Part shown: piece after piece, positions 8,708-17,779 of the stretch
How the letters are laid out: each line of letters begins with the position of its first letter
Position numbering within the stretch: the stretch's first letter is position 1
From: Iris pallida
Lineage: Eukaryota; Streptophyta; Magnoliopsida; Asparagales; Iridaceae
Direction of reading: 5' to 3'
NCBI GenBank assembly: GCA_029216955.1
Contig: JANAVB010015600.1
Coordinates: 37,837,539-37,901,538, forward strand
Length of the DNA stretch: 64,000 nucleotides
Made by a program: the position numbers and the translations under genes
The notes under the pieces: model-generated
Told to the model about the DNA's origin: nothing
Database searches by the model: none
The model's input: only the letters and a program-made list of their open reading frames with translations

Positions 8708-11416
8708 CTAAATTCTGTCTCCTTGTATGAGCATGTCCAAGATGGGCTTGACGAGACCGTCTTCGAGGGAGTACGTAATTTGCGGCCATTGTTTGTCTGC
8801 TGGCTTTGGCTCAGGTTTTTGTACCGTGTCGGCCACCATAGCCTGCTTTCCTTTGCTATCCCAATTGTTGGAGGAAGTACCCCCATTGTCGTTATTGGTG
8901 TTAGGACGTTTGCCCTTGTTCTCTCCGTCCGAGATATGCAACCCCAATTGGCGAGCCTTCTTCAATCGTTCTTCTACGCTTGTAGCGCTGATGATGAACG
9001 TCTTCCAATCCTTGAATTGACTTTCGCCCATCCAGAGACTGATCGTTGGAAGCAGTCTCTTTTGGCAAATTTCAATCAAGGAGGAATCGGGATTTCCGGA
9101 GGGCAACTTCATGGCGGTTTGGCGGAACCGCTCAATGTAGTTCCTTGTCAGCTCCTTCTCCCCTTGGACGATGTCCATGAGGGTGGACATGGTGACGTCC
9201 TGCCCTACTTCGTAGAATCTCTCCAAGAACATGTACTTGAAGCCGGCGAAGGTTTGGATGCAGTTGTCCGGCAGATTACGATACCAGTCGAAGGCAACTC
9301 CTTCCAATGCCCCGACGAATAATCGTATGAGAATAGCATCGTCATGGGGCAAATGGTCGGTGGTGACCTCGAAGTAAGTGATGTACCGACTTGCTGAGGT
9401 CTTGCCATCATAGGGATTGATATTGAACGGCTAATAACTTGGTGGGAATAGCACATCCCTCCATGCAGCGGGGTATGGTTGCCGTATTCTGAGGTCTTGG
9501 GAATTCTCTCGGGCGTGGAACATGGCTCGGAGCTCTTGGACCTCTCTTCTTACTTCGCGGGCTTCGTCCGCGGCGGTGGGGGCCGTTGTTTCCAGAGGAT
9601 TGTTGCCCGGGTTCGGTGCTGCCGAATTCGAGTCCGCATTGACCGTGGGACCCGTGCTGGTTGGGCCAGGCGTCCCTCCTTGCAGAGCTGGAAGGGCCGC
9701 TTTAATCTCGTCTACAGATTTGACCAAAGCAAGCAATATGGCTTCGAGACTATCGATGCGCTGGCGATCACTGGAACCACCTTGGTTGCAGTCTGTCATG
9801 AATACCGTTTTTTCATGAGGAGAGGTAGACGGAGCGGTGGAGGAAGCGCCCTCTGAATCGTACCCCTGTAGTGAGAAGTCGTCGGGGTATGTGGGTATGT
9901 TCCCTTCTGATTCAGACTCAGAAGGAACAGTACCCCCAATCTCCGAGTTCGCCTTGTCTTGGGAGTTGTGGATGTCCTCGGGGACGTCGAGATTTGCTAC
10001 ATCTGATGGAAGAGTTGTCTCCTCCGGCTCGTCTTCTTGGAACATTGGGTTGCTGTGGAGGCTCGGAGGGGTGCTACCCCCAGCCTCAGCAACCCCCTGC
10101 GTTATGGACGACGAATCTCCTACTGTAGCAGACTTTGTCTTAGAGCGAGTACCTTGGAAAACTCCGGTGGTGGGCACCCGCTTAGACGACAGTTTTTTGG
10201 TCGTAGTGGTTGAGATTTTCGGGCTAGGAATACTTGTCTTCTTCTCCCTTCCATCAGTGGGGACTTTCCGAGCAGAGTTATAAGATACGACGGGAAGTGC
10301 CTCGTCTTCTGAAGATGGATGTCGCAGTCTTTGAAATACGGACTGCCAGCATTTTTGTGCCGTCGTACTGTTGCAGCAGCAGTTGACGATGACTTGAGTA
10401 CAGTGGCGTCCGTGAGAGGACTTTTTGTACCGCGATGTGTCTTCTCTTTTCTTGCGTTTATGGAGGATAGCCTCACGCAAGTTAGATGGGACGGGGTCGA
10501 CCATCTCTGCTTCCGAAATTTTGGGAGACTTTTGCGAACCTCTCTGTCCGTCCGCCGCCGGGGGCTGGACTCGAGTGGTTCTGTACAACTTCCCATCTGA
10601 GGCCCGCATAACGGTATACGGGACGCTCGGATGGTCAGACGGTAGATCAGCGGATTGAACTCGCCAGGCTCGCGCTGCCTTAGACTTCTTCGCTCTAGTG
10701 CGTAAGGGCACATAGTAGGAAGAGTCTAAGTGATACTGGAGAGAGTCAGACATGTCTTCTTGGAAGCACAAGAGATCAGGGCCATAAGAGAGGCGGTCAA
10801 AGACGGAACCGCGTGGAGTAGGCATCATGCGGCTGTCTTCGGTGGTCTGTATGCGGTTGGCAGGCGTAGCCGCATAGGCCTTCTTCATGCGGCTGGGAGT
10901 CTCAGCCGCATGATTCTTCTTTATGCGGCTGGATGATCTGGCCGCATGGATTTTCTTTATGCGGCTGGTGGATCCACCCTCATAAGCCTCCTGCATGTGG
11001 TTGGCAGGAGTGTTCGGCTTCTTCTTGGGATGCACAGAGTCACTCTTTGCCCCTGCAAGTCCAGTATCGTAGTATTTTCCTTTGTCGGACTTGGGAACAG
11101 CAGAGTTCTTTATGGCTTGAAGTGGAGCCGTATGAGAATTGCCCTCGCTGTCTTGGACAGCAGAGAGTATCCCGTCCAGAGCTTGTGGAGGAGCGAATGA
11201 CTTCGGCCTCCACTCAAAGCGAGCTTTCTTTGTGCGGGTTCGTTTCTGGACCGGGCCAGCACTTCCTTCAGAGAGCATCTCTTCGAATGCCTGTTGGTCG
11301 AAACGGACGACCATCTTCTGTTGCGTGGAGCAAAGCTTGGCTGCATCCGACTGTGTTACCAACTCTTCAGCCGTGGAGAAATTTGTCCCCAGCAGAGTCG
11401 CCATCGTGTTTGCCAT
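8708..11416 (-). pseudogene. gag of element A (long N-terminal region plus capsid-like domain)
   Basis: The first ATG is at 11416. A second in-frame ATG at 11404 overlaps the primer binding site and gives the peptide MATLLGTNFS, which element C shares. About 600 residues of low-complexity, Ser/Lys/Ala-rich sequence follow, including a repeat region with KKxHAA-like and NRIQ motifs (10817-11000). From about 9400 to 8950 comes a retrotransposon gag domain, with motifs such as FVGALEGVAFDWYRNLPD and the ERFYE and NYIERFR blocks. It forms the capsid of the virus-like particle. The stop at 9431 falls just before this domain and would remove it. Element C has the same domain at 46530-46990. Confidence 0.88.
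11386..11403 (-). promoter_or_regulatory. Primer binding site of element A
   Basis: On the minus strand this reads TGGCGACTCTGCTGGGGA, three bases inside the LTR end. The identical 18 bases lie just inside the 5' LTR of element C (44326-44343). TGGCGACTC-type sites are, from memory, those of Ogre/Tat elements primed by tRNA-Arg; I could not check the tRNA. An in-frame ATG overlaps the first bases of the site. Confidence 0.85.
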
Positions 11417-11801
11417 TGATTGTAAAAGTACAGAACAATTTTATGGAAGGACTGAACTTAGACTCACAATACAAACTCGCTTGTACAAAGAAAGCCTAGG
11501 GACAAAAACCTAGGTACAGCAATCCAAGTACAATTATTTATTTTAGATTCTGGGGGGGACAATAGAGGCTCGGGAAAGCGACGGCAGCTCTGCCTTACTC
11601 TTTGGACGATCGGTGTGCAGCCTTGCCTCCAGAAGATTTGCTCAACGTTGAAGAAATGCTCTCTTTGCTCTCTCTCTGCTCTTCTCTCCAAGTACTCTGG
11701 CTCTCTCTGATCTCGAAGAGTGCTCCTGTGTGCGCCTCTCTCTATGTGTGCATATCTCTTTGTCTGTCTCTCCTTTTTTTCACAAGGGAATGGCACCTTG
11801 C

Positions 11802-11809
11802 TATTTATA
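11802..11809 (-). promoter_or_regulatory. TATA box of element A LTR
   Basis: TATAAATA on the minus strand. Transcription would start about 30 bases on, near 11770, leaving an R-U5 leader of about 365 bases before the primer binding site. Element C has the same octamer at the matching place in its 5' LTR. Confidence 0.7.
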
Positions 11810-12019
11810 ATAACGGGAGCATCATTAGGGTTTACAATGATTGCCTCTTGGAGATGGCGGCGGCCTGTGGATTGGTCAATCTAGGCCATTCATTTTGATT
11901 ATGACGAATCCGGACCATTGAGTGTAGATTACACCAAATCTCATCAGCAATTAATGTTGATTGGAATAAATCTTCCTCATAATGATCTTCTGATGTCTGC
12001 GAATAAATTTGATTTATTC

Positions 12020-12690
12020 TCCTGCCACGTGTCCCAGATTATTGGGATTTGACCCAATCTTTGATTGCAATAAATCTGAGAAATTGAGCGGCTTAGGACA
12101 CGTGTCTTAGGAGCCACTGGGGGGATCTGAACTGCATGATAATTGAGCCGCATATGATTTTGGGCCGCATAAGGTTAGGGCCACGTGTCAGGGCTGCCTG
12201 GGTAGTGGCCCTCCCTCGAGCCTTTGAACCGCATGGAGGGGATCATTGCGAGCCGCATAGGGATACATCCGCCTGAGCCGCATGGAAATGGTCCTCTTGA
12301 ACCGCATGGGAAGGCCTCTACTTGAGCCGCATGAGGCTGTCTCGGCCTGAGCCGCATAGGACGGCTTTATTCTGAACCGTATAAGAAGTCTTTGCTCGAA
12401 CCGCATGAGGCTGTCTCGGCCTGAGCCGCATAGGACGGCTTCATTCTGAACCGCATGAGGAGTCTTTGCTCAAGCCGCATACGAACGTCCATGTGGCAAG
12501 GCCACGTGGCATTTTTATGCCTCTCGGGGGATTGTGTCAGAGATCTCTTTCTCTTCCCTAGAAGTCTGTCATTATGACAGAGTCATAATTACTTCTATTT
12601 GTGTCAGGGCTGTCACTTTTTCAGAGTTGTCAGCCGTCACAGTAATTAATGTAGGAGGGCAGAGGAGAGGACTGTCCCGCCACGTGTCTT
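12020..12690. promoter_or_regulatory. Five G-box/ABRE-like CACGTG sites in element A LTR
   Basis: CACGTG cores lie near 12027, 12100, 12183, 12503 and 12682, four of them as CACGTGTC or CACGTGTS. ACGTGKC is the plant ABA-response core and CACGTG the G-box, bound by bZIP and bHLH factors. All lie upstream of the TATA box. Binding is inferred only. Confidence 0.55.
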
Positions 12691-12795
12691 CTGAGCCGCA
12701 TGTGATGTCTTGGGCCGCATAGTCCCTTATGCCGCATGACTCTTTGAGCCGCATGGGCTTTCTGAGCCGTATGGGATTCTTTGGCCGCATGGGTC
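12141..12795 (-). repeat. (A/G)CCGCAT motif array in U3 of element A
   Basis: About 19 copies of ACCGCAT or GCCGCAT, two of them decayed to CCGTAT, are spaced 15-40 bp apart with unrelated sequence between. All read in the same direction on the plus strand. A second cluster of the same heptamer, in both directions, lies inside gag (10817-10997). Confidence 0.85.
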
Positions 12796-12825
12796 ATTTT
12801 TTTTAATATTTTCCATGCTTCTACA

Positions 12826-13552
12826 CAACCACCCATAACCCTAACCCGAATCCTAACCATAACCCTCCCCTCCCCCCAGCCCCCCCTCCTCACCCCCAGC
12901 CGCCCTCACCCCCCGCCCCTCCCCTCCACACACCCCTAACCTGAACCCTAACCCTCCCCTCCCCCAGCCCCCCTCCTCGCCCCCAGCCGCCCTCACCGCC
13001 CCTGCCCCACCCCCAGCCACCCCCAACTCACCACCCAACCACCCGTATCCCCCTTGCCCCTCACCCCCCCATCGGATCATTCCTCACCCCCCAACCACCC
13101 GTACCCCACTGCCCCTCCCCCCGAGCCACCCGTACCCCCCCAACCACCAACAACCAAAATAGAGAGAGAGAGAGAGGGGGGGAGTCACGTACCGAAGAGG
13201 GAGGAGAGTCGCCGGAGAGAGTAAGAGCGCCGGAGGGAGTGAAAGCGCCGGAGGGGGGAAGTAGAGAGAGTGAAAGAGTAAAATGGAGGAAAATGAATCA
13301 GGGGGGAATTTAATTAGAATTTAGCGACGTTCATCCTAACGTCGCTAAATTAGTCGCTATTAGCAACGTCATAGCGACGTTTCGCGACGACTAGCTCATG
13401 TAACTAATATACATCGTTGTCACGTCGCTATGTTCGTCGCTAGTAGCGACTGTTAGCGATGTTTCACTTAAACGTCGCTAATGTGTAAAATTTAGCGATA
13501 TTATGCGAACGTCGCTAAATTTACGTCGCTAATGGAGCAGATTTTAGTAGTA
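12826..13552 (+). mobile_element. CACTA transposon, right-end portion
   Basis: 13318-13552 is full of TAGCGACGT and its complement, including a hairpin with 11-bp arms at 13321-13331 and 13338-13348. It ends TTTTAGTAGT (13542-13551). The complement, ACTACTAAAA, matches the usual CACTA terminus (CACTACTAAAA) with the final base changed. Dense subterminal repeats and this terminus are the CACTA (CMC/EnSpm) signature. GA- and C-rich DNA at 12826-13317 probably belongs to it too. Element A has inserted into it, and its left end is not in the window. I see no transposase. Confidence 0.6.
12836..13010. repeat. C-rich tract with a duplicated unit of about 94 bp and CCCTAACCC motifs
   Basis: Two similar copies begin near 12839 and 12933. 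Each holds CCCTAAC-like motifs and then CCTCCCCTCCCCCCAGCC-like C-runs. The G-rich complement could form quadruplexes. The motifs resemble degenerate telomere repeats but are few and irregular. Confidence 0.6.
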
Positions 13553-13556
13553 CAAG

Positions 13557-13739
13557 ATGGGACATCTGGCAATCGATTACCAAGAGGGTTGCTTCAAGTG
13601 TGGCCAGCTAGGCCATAAGGCGACAGTTTTTCAAATGGGGAGGGCAAACCAAAATCTACCGAAGAATGTAAAAAATCAGAATAGGGCGCCTCCCACCCAT
13701 GGCGCAAATGCAGTGCCCGTGAACCCACAAAATTGCTAG
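13557..13739 (+). pseudogene. gag zinc knuckle fragment (Tekay-like)
   Basis: Encodes CFKCGQLGHKATVF, a C-x2-C-x4-H-x4-C knuckle whose last Cys has become Phe. A basic Asn/Pro-rich tail follows, which is normal for the end of gag just before protease. The upstream part of gag is absent because the CACTA end abuts it. Confidence 0.75.
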
Positions 13740-13799
13740 GAAGCGCAAGGCCAAGTCTTTGTATTAACTCGAGATGAAGCGTTCGCGTCCGAAACTGTT

Positions 13800-14255
13800 A
13801 TGACATGTATATTACTCTATAAAAATATGCCTGCTAGAGTATTGTTCGATTTCGGTGCTACGCATAGTTTCGTATCTGCCAACTTTGTAGAAGAAAATAA
13901 ATTACCCATGCAATTATTAGATACGAATCTTAGCTTTAGCACTCCATCCGGAGTAGATATGTCTGCCACTCAAATTTTTAGGGATGGTTACATCTGCATC
14001 GGTGGAAGGGATCTATCCTTGGAAGTTATTGTCCTCGACATCAAAGTGTACGAAATCATCCTCGGTATGGATTGGTTGCGTGCATGCCACGCAACCATCG
14101 AGTGCGCGGAGAAGAGAGTCGTATTTTATTTTCCTGGCAAAACTGAGTCCTCCTATTCGTGCGGAGCAGCGTCGAAGTTGGCAATGGTGATATCAAAAAT
14201 TTCGACAAGGCGCATGTTGCATTCTGGTTGTAGCGAGTACCGAGCATCAGTTTGA
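13800..14255 (+). pseudogene. Aspartic protease (Tekay-like)
   Basis: About 150 residues with the retropepsin block LFDFGATHSFVS; the expected active site is Asp-Ser-Gly and here reads Asp-Phe-Gly. The flap and C-terminal block EIILGMDWL is present. It continues in a broken frame into the protease-RT linker (14281-14513, EFPDVFPDEL and APYRM blocks). A TAG in that linker stands where a Trp is expected. Confidence 0.8.
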
Positions 14256-14280
14256 GACACGAGAACAGAGATTACAGGCA

Positions 14281-15215
14281 TGACACAGACTGAAGTCATG
14301 GCAGAATTTCCCGATGTATTCCCAGACGAGTTGTCAAGGATGTCGCCGGATCGAGAGATAGAATTCAGCATCGACACCTTTCCGGACACTTGACCGATAT
14401 CCAAAGCACCCTATCGAATGCCACTGGCAGAGCTGAAGGAACTAAAAGCAAAGCTACAAGAGTTGCTAGATCACGGATATATTCGCCCTAGCGTCTTCCC
14501 ATAGGGTGCGCCAGTGTTGTTTGTAAAGAAGAATGATGGATCGATGCGGCTGTGCATCGATTATCGAAAACTTAACAAAGCCACGGTACGAAACAAGTAC
14601 CCGTTGCCAAGGATAGACGACCTGTTTGACCAGCTGCAAGGGGCTACAGTGTTTTCCAAGATTGATCTCCGTTCAGGCTACCATCAATTAAAGATCAAGC
14701 CCGAGGACGTGCCAAAGTCCGCTTTTCGAACTCGATACGACTACTACGAGTTTCTAGTCATGCCGTTCGGTTTGACAATCGCCCCCGCCACCTTCATGGA
14801 TCTTCCGACCGTTCATAAATAAATTCGTCGTCGTATTCATCACAACATTCTCATATATTCTAAAAGTAAGGACGAGCACGTGGAGCATTTGAAGACGGTG
14901 CTACAGACTCTACATGAACATCAACTTTATGCAAAATTGAGTAAATACGAATTCTGGATGAGCAGTTTGACGTTCCTTGGGCACGTTATTTCAGCTGAAG
15001 GCATCATGGTGGACCCAAAGAAAATTGAAACGATAGTTGAGTGGAAACGGCCTACCTCGACAAGCGACATCCAGAGTTTTCTCGGCTTGGCAGGCTACTA
15101 CCGAAGATTTGTGAAAGACTTTGTGAAGATTGCGTCGCCTCTGACTCGCCTCACCCAGAAGGGAGTCACATTCGAGTGGAACGATGACTGTGAATCTAGC
15201 TTCCAAGAGTTAAAA
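14281..15215 (+). pseudogene. Reverse transcriptase (Tekay-like), catalytic motif destroyed
   Basis: RT blocks [48 protein letters not shown] and [16 protein letters not shown] are clear at 14512-14810. A stop at 14820-14822 follows. The FIDD active-site codons at about 14835-14848 are ruined by a one-base deletion and substitutions, so the aspartates are gone. The frame then recovers (14880-15215, [21 protein letters not shown] and [15 protein letters not shown]), which is the thumb and connection. Confidence 0.9.
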
Positions 15216-15605
15216 AAAGGCTCGTCTCAACTTCGATCCTTGCACTTTCAGATGGTCCAGAAGGGTTTCATATATTCAACGATACATCGAGAATTGGCTT
15301 AGGGTACGTGCTTATGCAAAGGGATAAGGTGATTTCGTTTGCTTCGAGACAATTGAAGCAACACGAAAAGAATTACCCTACGTATGATCTTGAGCTAGTG
15401 GCGATTGTGTTCGTATTGAAGCCATGGAAGTACTATCTTTATGGTGTGGCTTGCAGCATCTATACGGATCACAAAAGCCTTAAATATATTTTTACCCAAC
15501 GGGACTTGAACTTACGGCAGCAGCGCTGGCTCAAACTCATCAAAGACTATAACAATCGAGTACACGTCGAGTAAGAAAAATATTGTAGCGGATGCTCTGA
15601 GCAGA
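15206..15605 (+). pseudogene. RNase H (Tekay-like)
   Basis: After a frameshift near 15210-15300 the RNase H domain is read as [20 protein letters not shown], then [22 protein letters not shown], and a frameshifted VADALSR near 15588. The acidic residues in YDLEL and TDHKSL are present. The first Asp block (about 15270) is in another frame. Confidence 0.8.
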
Positions 15606-15905
15606 ATGTTCGCAGGGTGGCTGGCAATCAATCGTGACATACAACGGGACTTGGCCGAAATGGGCATCGAACTCCGAATTCGATATAGAGGAGCGCAGTT
15701 GGCTCAGTTGCACCTGGAGTCGAGCTTGCACAACAAGATAAAGATCGCACAGGAGGGCGACCCATTCCTGAGGAAGATACGTGAGCTGATTTTGACAGGG
15801 AAGGCGACCGATTTTGTGGCGGACGAGGGCAAAATGATGCGAATGAAGGAAAGAATATACGTGTCGGACTATGCCTCGGAGAATTTGGTGCGTACGGGAT
15901 GCTAA
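15606..15905 (+). pseudogene. Integrase N-terminal lead-in (Tekay-like), truncated
   Basis: About 100 residues match the region between RNase H and the integrase zinc finger (LAEMGIELRI, DPFLRKIRELILTG, and a VSDYASENLV end). The zinc finger and DDE core never appear, so the element is truncated here. A long minus-strand frame over 15540-16256 is a shadow. Confidence 0.6.
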
Positions 15906-17779
15906 ATCAGAATGTATGACTTTGAGAAAATGAACTCTCGTACGAGTCAAAATGATTATGCTGCTTAATACTGTTCGCGCTATGCAATCTATTTTATATA
16001 TATTAAACTGTTCACGCATTTGCATGGTCATGGACAACTTGTGCACAGGATTAGCTTTCCTCGAAACGGTACCCGGGGTGCTGGGACCGAATCGGCCTAA
16101 GAGAAAATTATGGAATCGTGCTTCGGTACGAGACATTGTGAGACCTCCAGTTAGGCTCACAACTGGGACTGGTAGGGCGCGTCGCAATGCTACGTAATCG
16201 CCCTTTATGGTGTCAATATCACCAATGACCGCATATAAGATAGATTGTATGCTCACTATTGTCTTGTGCAGGTGGTAAGTATTATATCTATTTTACGCAG
16301 GAAAAGAGCACAGCCGTGGTAAGATAAGTTAAAATTGGTTATGTTGTTTACTGCTTAAAATATGCCTTCGATACGAACTGTAAATCATATAGTTCTAAAT
16401 AGCAAGATCACTTCGTATGCTAAATCCTCAATAAGCAGTGTCAATTTAGACGAGTGGATTCGTCCCGCACAGTAGCAAGTGTGCTAACCCCAACTCCCCA
16501 GGTGTCGAGCATGCTATTGGAGCTCAAGACTAGATGGTGGCTCAAAGCTCTCATATTTTGAAGTATTTTGAAGCCCAAATCAGATCGAAGGCTTTTTGTT
16601 CAAATGTATAAAGGGGCATGAATGTATGAAACGACAACATGGCAACTTGTCGAGAGTTTTTCTTTTGTGTTTCAAAGATGTAGCCGCAACGACATATAAA
16701 TTATAAAAATGACCTTACACATATTTTGCAAGTTTTATGAATGAAAAGCTAAATTTTTTTTTCTATTCTGCGTCTTCAATTCTCTGCACTATTTAATTTC
16801 AACTTGTTGTCTCAAAAGAATTATCAAGTGCACATTCTTGCCTTGTACAAGTTCAATATAGACTTGTACGGCATCACGCCACGGCTTAGACGATTGATTT
16901 ATCTCGAGTCAAGGTGAAGGCGACCGATTTGGCGAGTCGGGACGTGACACACATAGTAGTCATCATGTTAATTATTTCACTTGCTTTTCATGCTTTGCTT
17001 GCTTGCATTATTTTCATATCGGATGGGAGACATTCTACAACATGTGAATAGACTAATATTGGATAACTCGTTCCTGATAGCATGTTTTATATGCATGATG
17101 TCCATTACATGCGTGACTGATAGCATTGTCGTCAAACATGCCTGATTATTGCGTGCCTAATAGCATTGTCATTAGACATGCCGGATTTACATGACTGATA
17201 GCATATTATTCACTTAATATGCCTGATACATATTAGTCCCCACATGTTGATGACGTCCAATTGCACAAGTTCACGTAGCTAGTGCATGCTCTGTTATTTT
17301 TCATGCTTACCCGTCTTTCAGTTTCTCTTGTTTTACATGTTCCTTGATATCCTACTGGTAAGTATTTTTGAGTTACATTATGCTTTGCTCCTTTCCTGAC
17401 TGGGTTATTGATTATAGGTGAGATTGATCCTTTAGAGTATTTTGGCCAGCAGGGAGACATAGCAGCGGAGCTCACTCTGGATATTGAGATATAGATTCAT
17501 GTATAGGAGATTGACTAGATGTATTTGAGTATATGTTGTTGGTACATAGTCTTCATATTCTTTACCGACTTTGTACCCGGATATTCATGTATAAGCCTGT
17601 AATAATTGCATAGTGATCTGTGATGATTAGTAGGTGGATATCTCGTGATAGATGCTGTGATGAGATATAAGATTATACTAGATAATGAGTAGACTAGACG
17701 ACTAACTACCCTTGTCAACGATTGCGTAGGCCGGGCATGACTCGATTCGTATCCGATTATTCGGGAGCGGGTAGTGACA
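15906..17779 (+). repeat. Gypsy LTR-like non-coding DNA with two possible LTR ends
   Basis: No gene seen. GGGACGTGACA (ending 16949) and GCGGGTAGTGACA (ending 17779) resemble the CGTGACA end of Tekay-type LTRs such as element B. Upstream of the second, CTCCTTTCCTGACTGG and TTGATTATAG resemble the same part of the element B LTR. The starts could not be found, so the boundaries are uncertain. Four degenerate 37-43-bp repeats starting (A/C)CT(G/A)ATAGC lie at 17073, 17116, 17156 and 17193. Confidence 0.4.

Larger units (their letters stand above)
2792..11416 (-). pseudogene. gag-pol single reading frame of element A (about 2,875 codons, seven in-frame stops)
   Basis: All coding blocks from 11416 to 2792 lie in one frame, with no net indel. 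Seven internal stops interrupt it: TAG 9431-9433, TAG 8708-8710, TAA 7346-7348, TAA 6149-6151, TGA 5747-5749, TAA 4961-4963 and TAA 4340-4342. Each differs from CAG, CAA or CGA by one C-to-T change. Where element C can be aligned, the replaced residue is Gln or Arg at the 6149, 5747 and 4961 stops. The natural stop is the TAA at 2792-2794, after the residues KKYYV. A single gag-pol frame without a frameshift signal is usual for plant Ty3/gypsy elements. The domains are given in the entries that follow. Confidence 0.9.
1..12825 (-). mobile_element. Element A: Tat-type Ty3/gypsy LTR retrotransposon, 3' end cut by window edge
   Basis: A minus-strand retrotransposon. Reading leftwards it has a 5' LTR (12825-11407), a primer binding site (11403-11386), gag, protease, reverse transcriptase, two RNase H domains and integrase, then a non-coding repeat zone and an oppositely oriented extra gene (1-1596). 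The 3' LTR and the left target duplication lie outside the window. The order PR-RT-RNH-INT is that of Ty3/gypsy. The second, archaeal-type RNase H and the extra antisense gene are known traits of the Tat lineage (Ogre/Retand/TatIV-like). It is non-functional because of point stops but has suffered no frameshift in 8.6 kb, so it is a fairly recent copy. Its right end lies in CACTA-derived DNA. Confidence 0.9.
11407..12825 (-). repeat. 5' LTR of element A (1,419 bp)
   Basis: The LTR starts on the minus strand with TGTAGAAGC (12825) and ends CAAACA (11407). Element C LTRs start TGTAGAGGC and end CAAACA, which supports both boundaries. The upstream half (12795-12141) is packed with about 19 (A/G)CCGCAT motifs, and five CACGTG cores lie in the same U3 region. 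A TATAAATA box is at 11809-11802. A leader rich in GA on the element strand follows. The second LTR is outside the window, so LTR divergence cannot be read. Confidence 0.82.
13553..15905 (+). mobile_element. Degraded Tekay/Del-type Ty3/gypsy element, internal part
   Basis: Plus-strand blocks appear in order: CCHC knuckle, protease, RT, RNase H, and the start of the integrase N-terminal region. The motifs ([32 protein letters not shown]) are those of chromoviral Tekay/Del elements. The upstream gag is replaced by the CACTA end at 13552. The integrase core and chromodomain are missing after 15905. Stops and small indels occur throughout, so it is an old copy. Confidence 0.85.

Noticed and set aside
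2792..11416. Programmed stop readthrough in element A
   Set aside because: Seven stops are scattered inside conserved domains at positions that should be Gln or Arg; this is decay, not regulation.
9479..11513. Many plus-strand frames of 70-190 codons
   Set aside because: Antisense shadows of the gag frame of element A, which has recognisable gag motifs on the minus strand.
12836..13010. Interstitial telomere
   Set aside because: CCCTAAC motifs are few and irregular and are embedded in C-runs; the plant repeat CCCTAAA is not tandem here.
15540..16256. 238-codon minus-strand open frame
   Set aside because: It lies opposite Tekay pol and adjoining non-coding DNA, resembles no family I know, and is best explained as a shadow frame.
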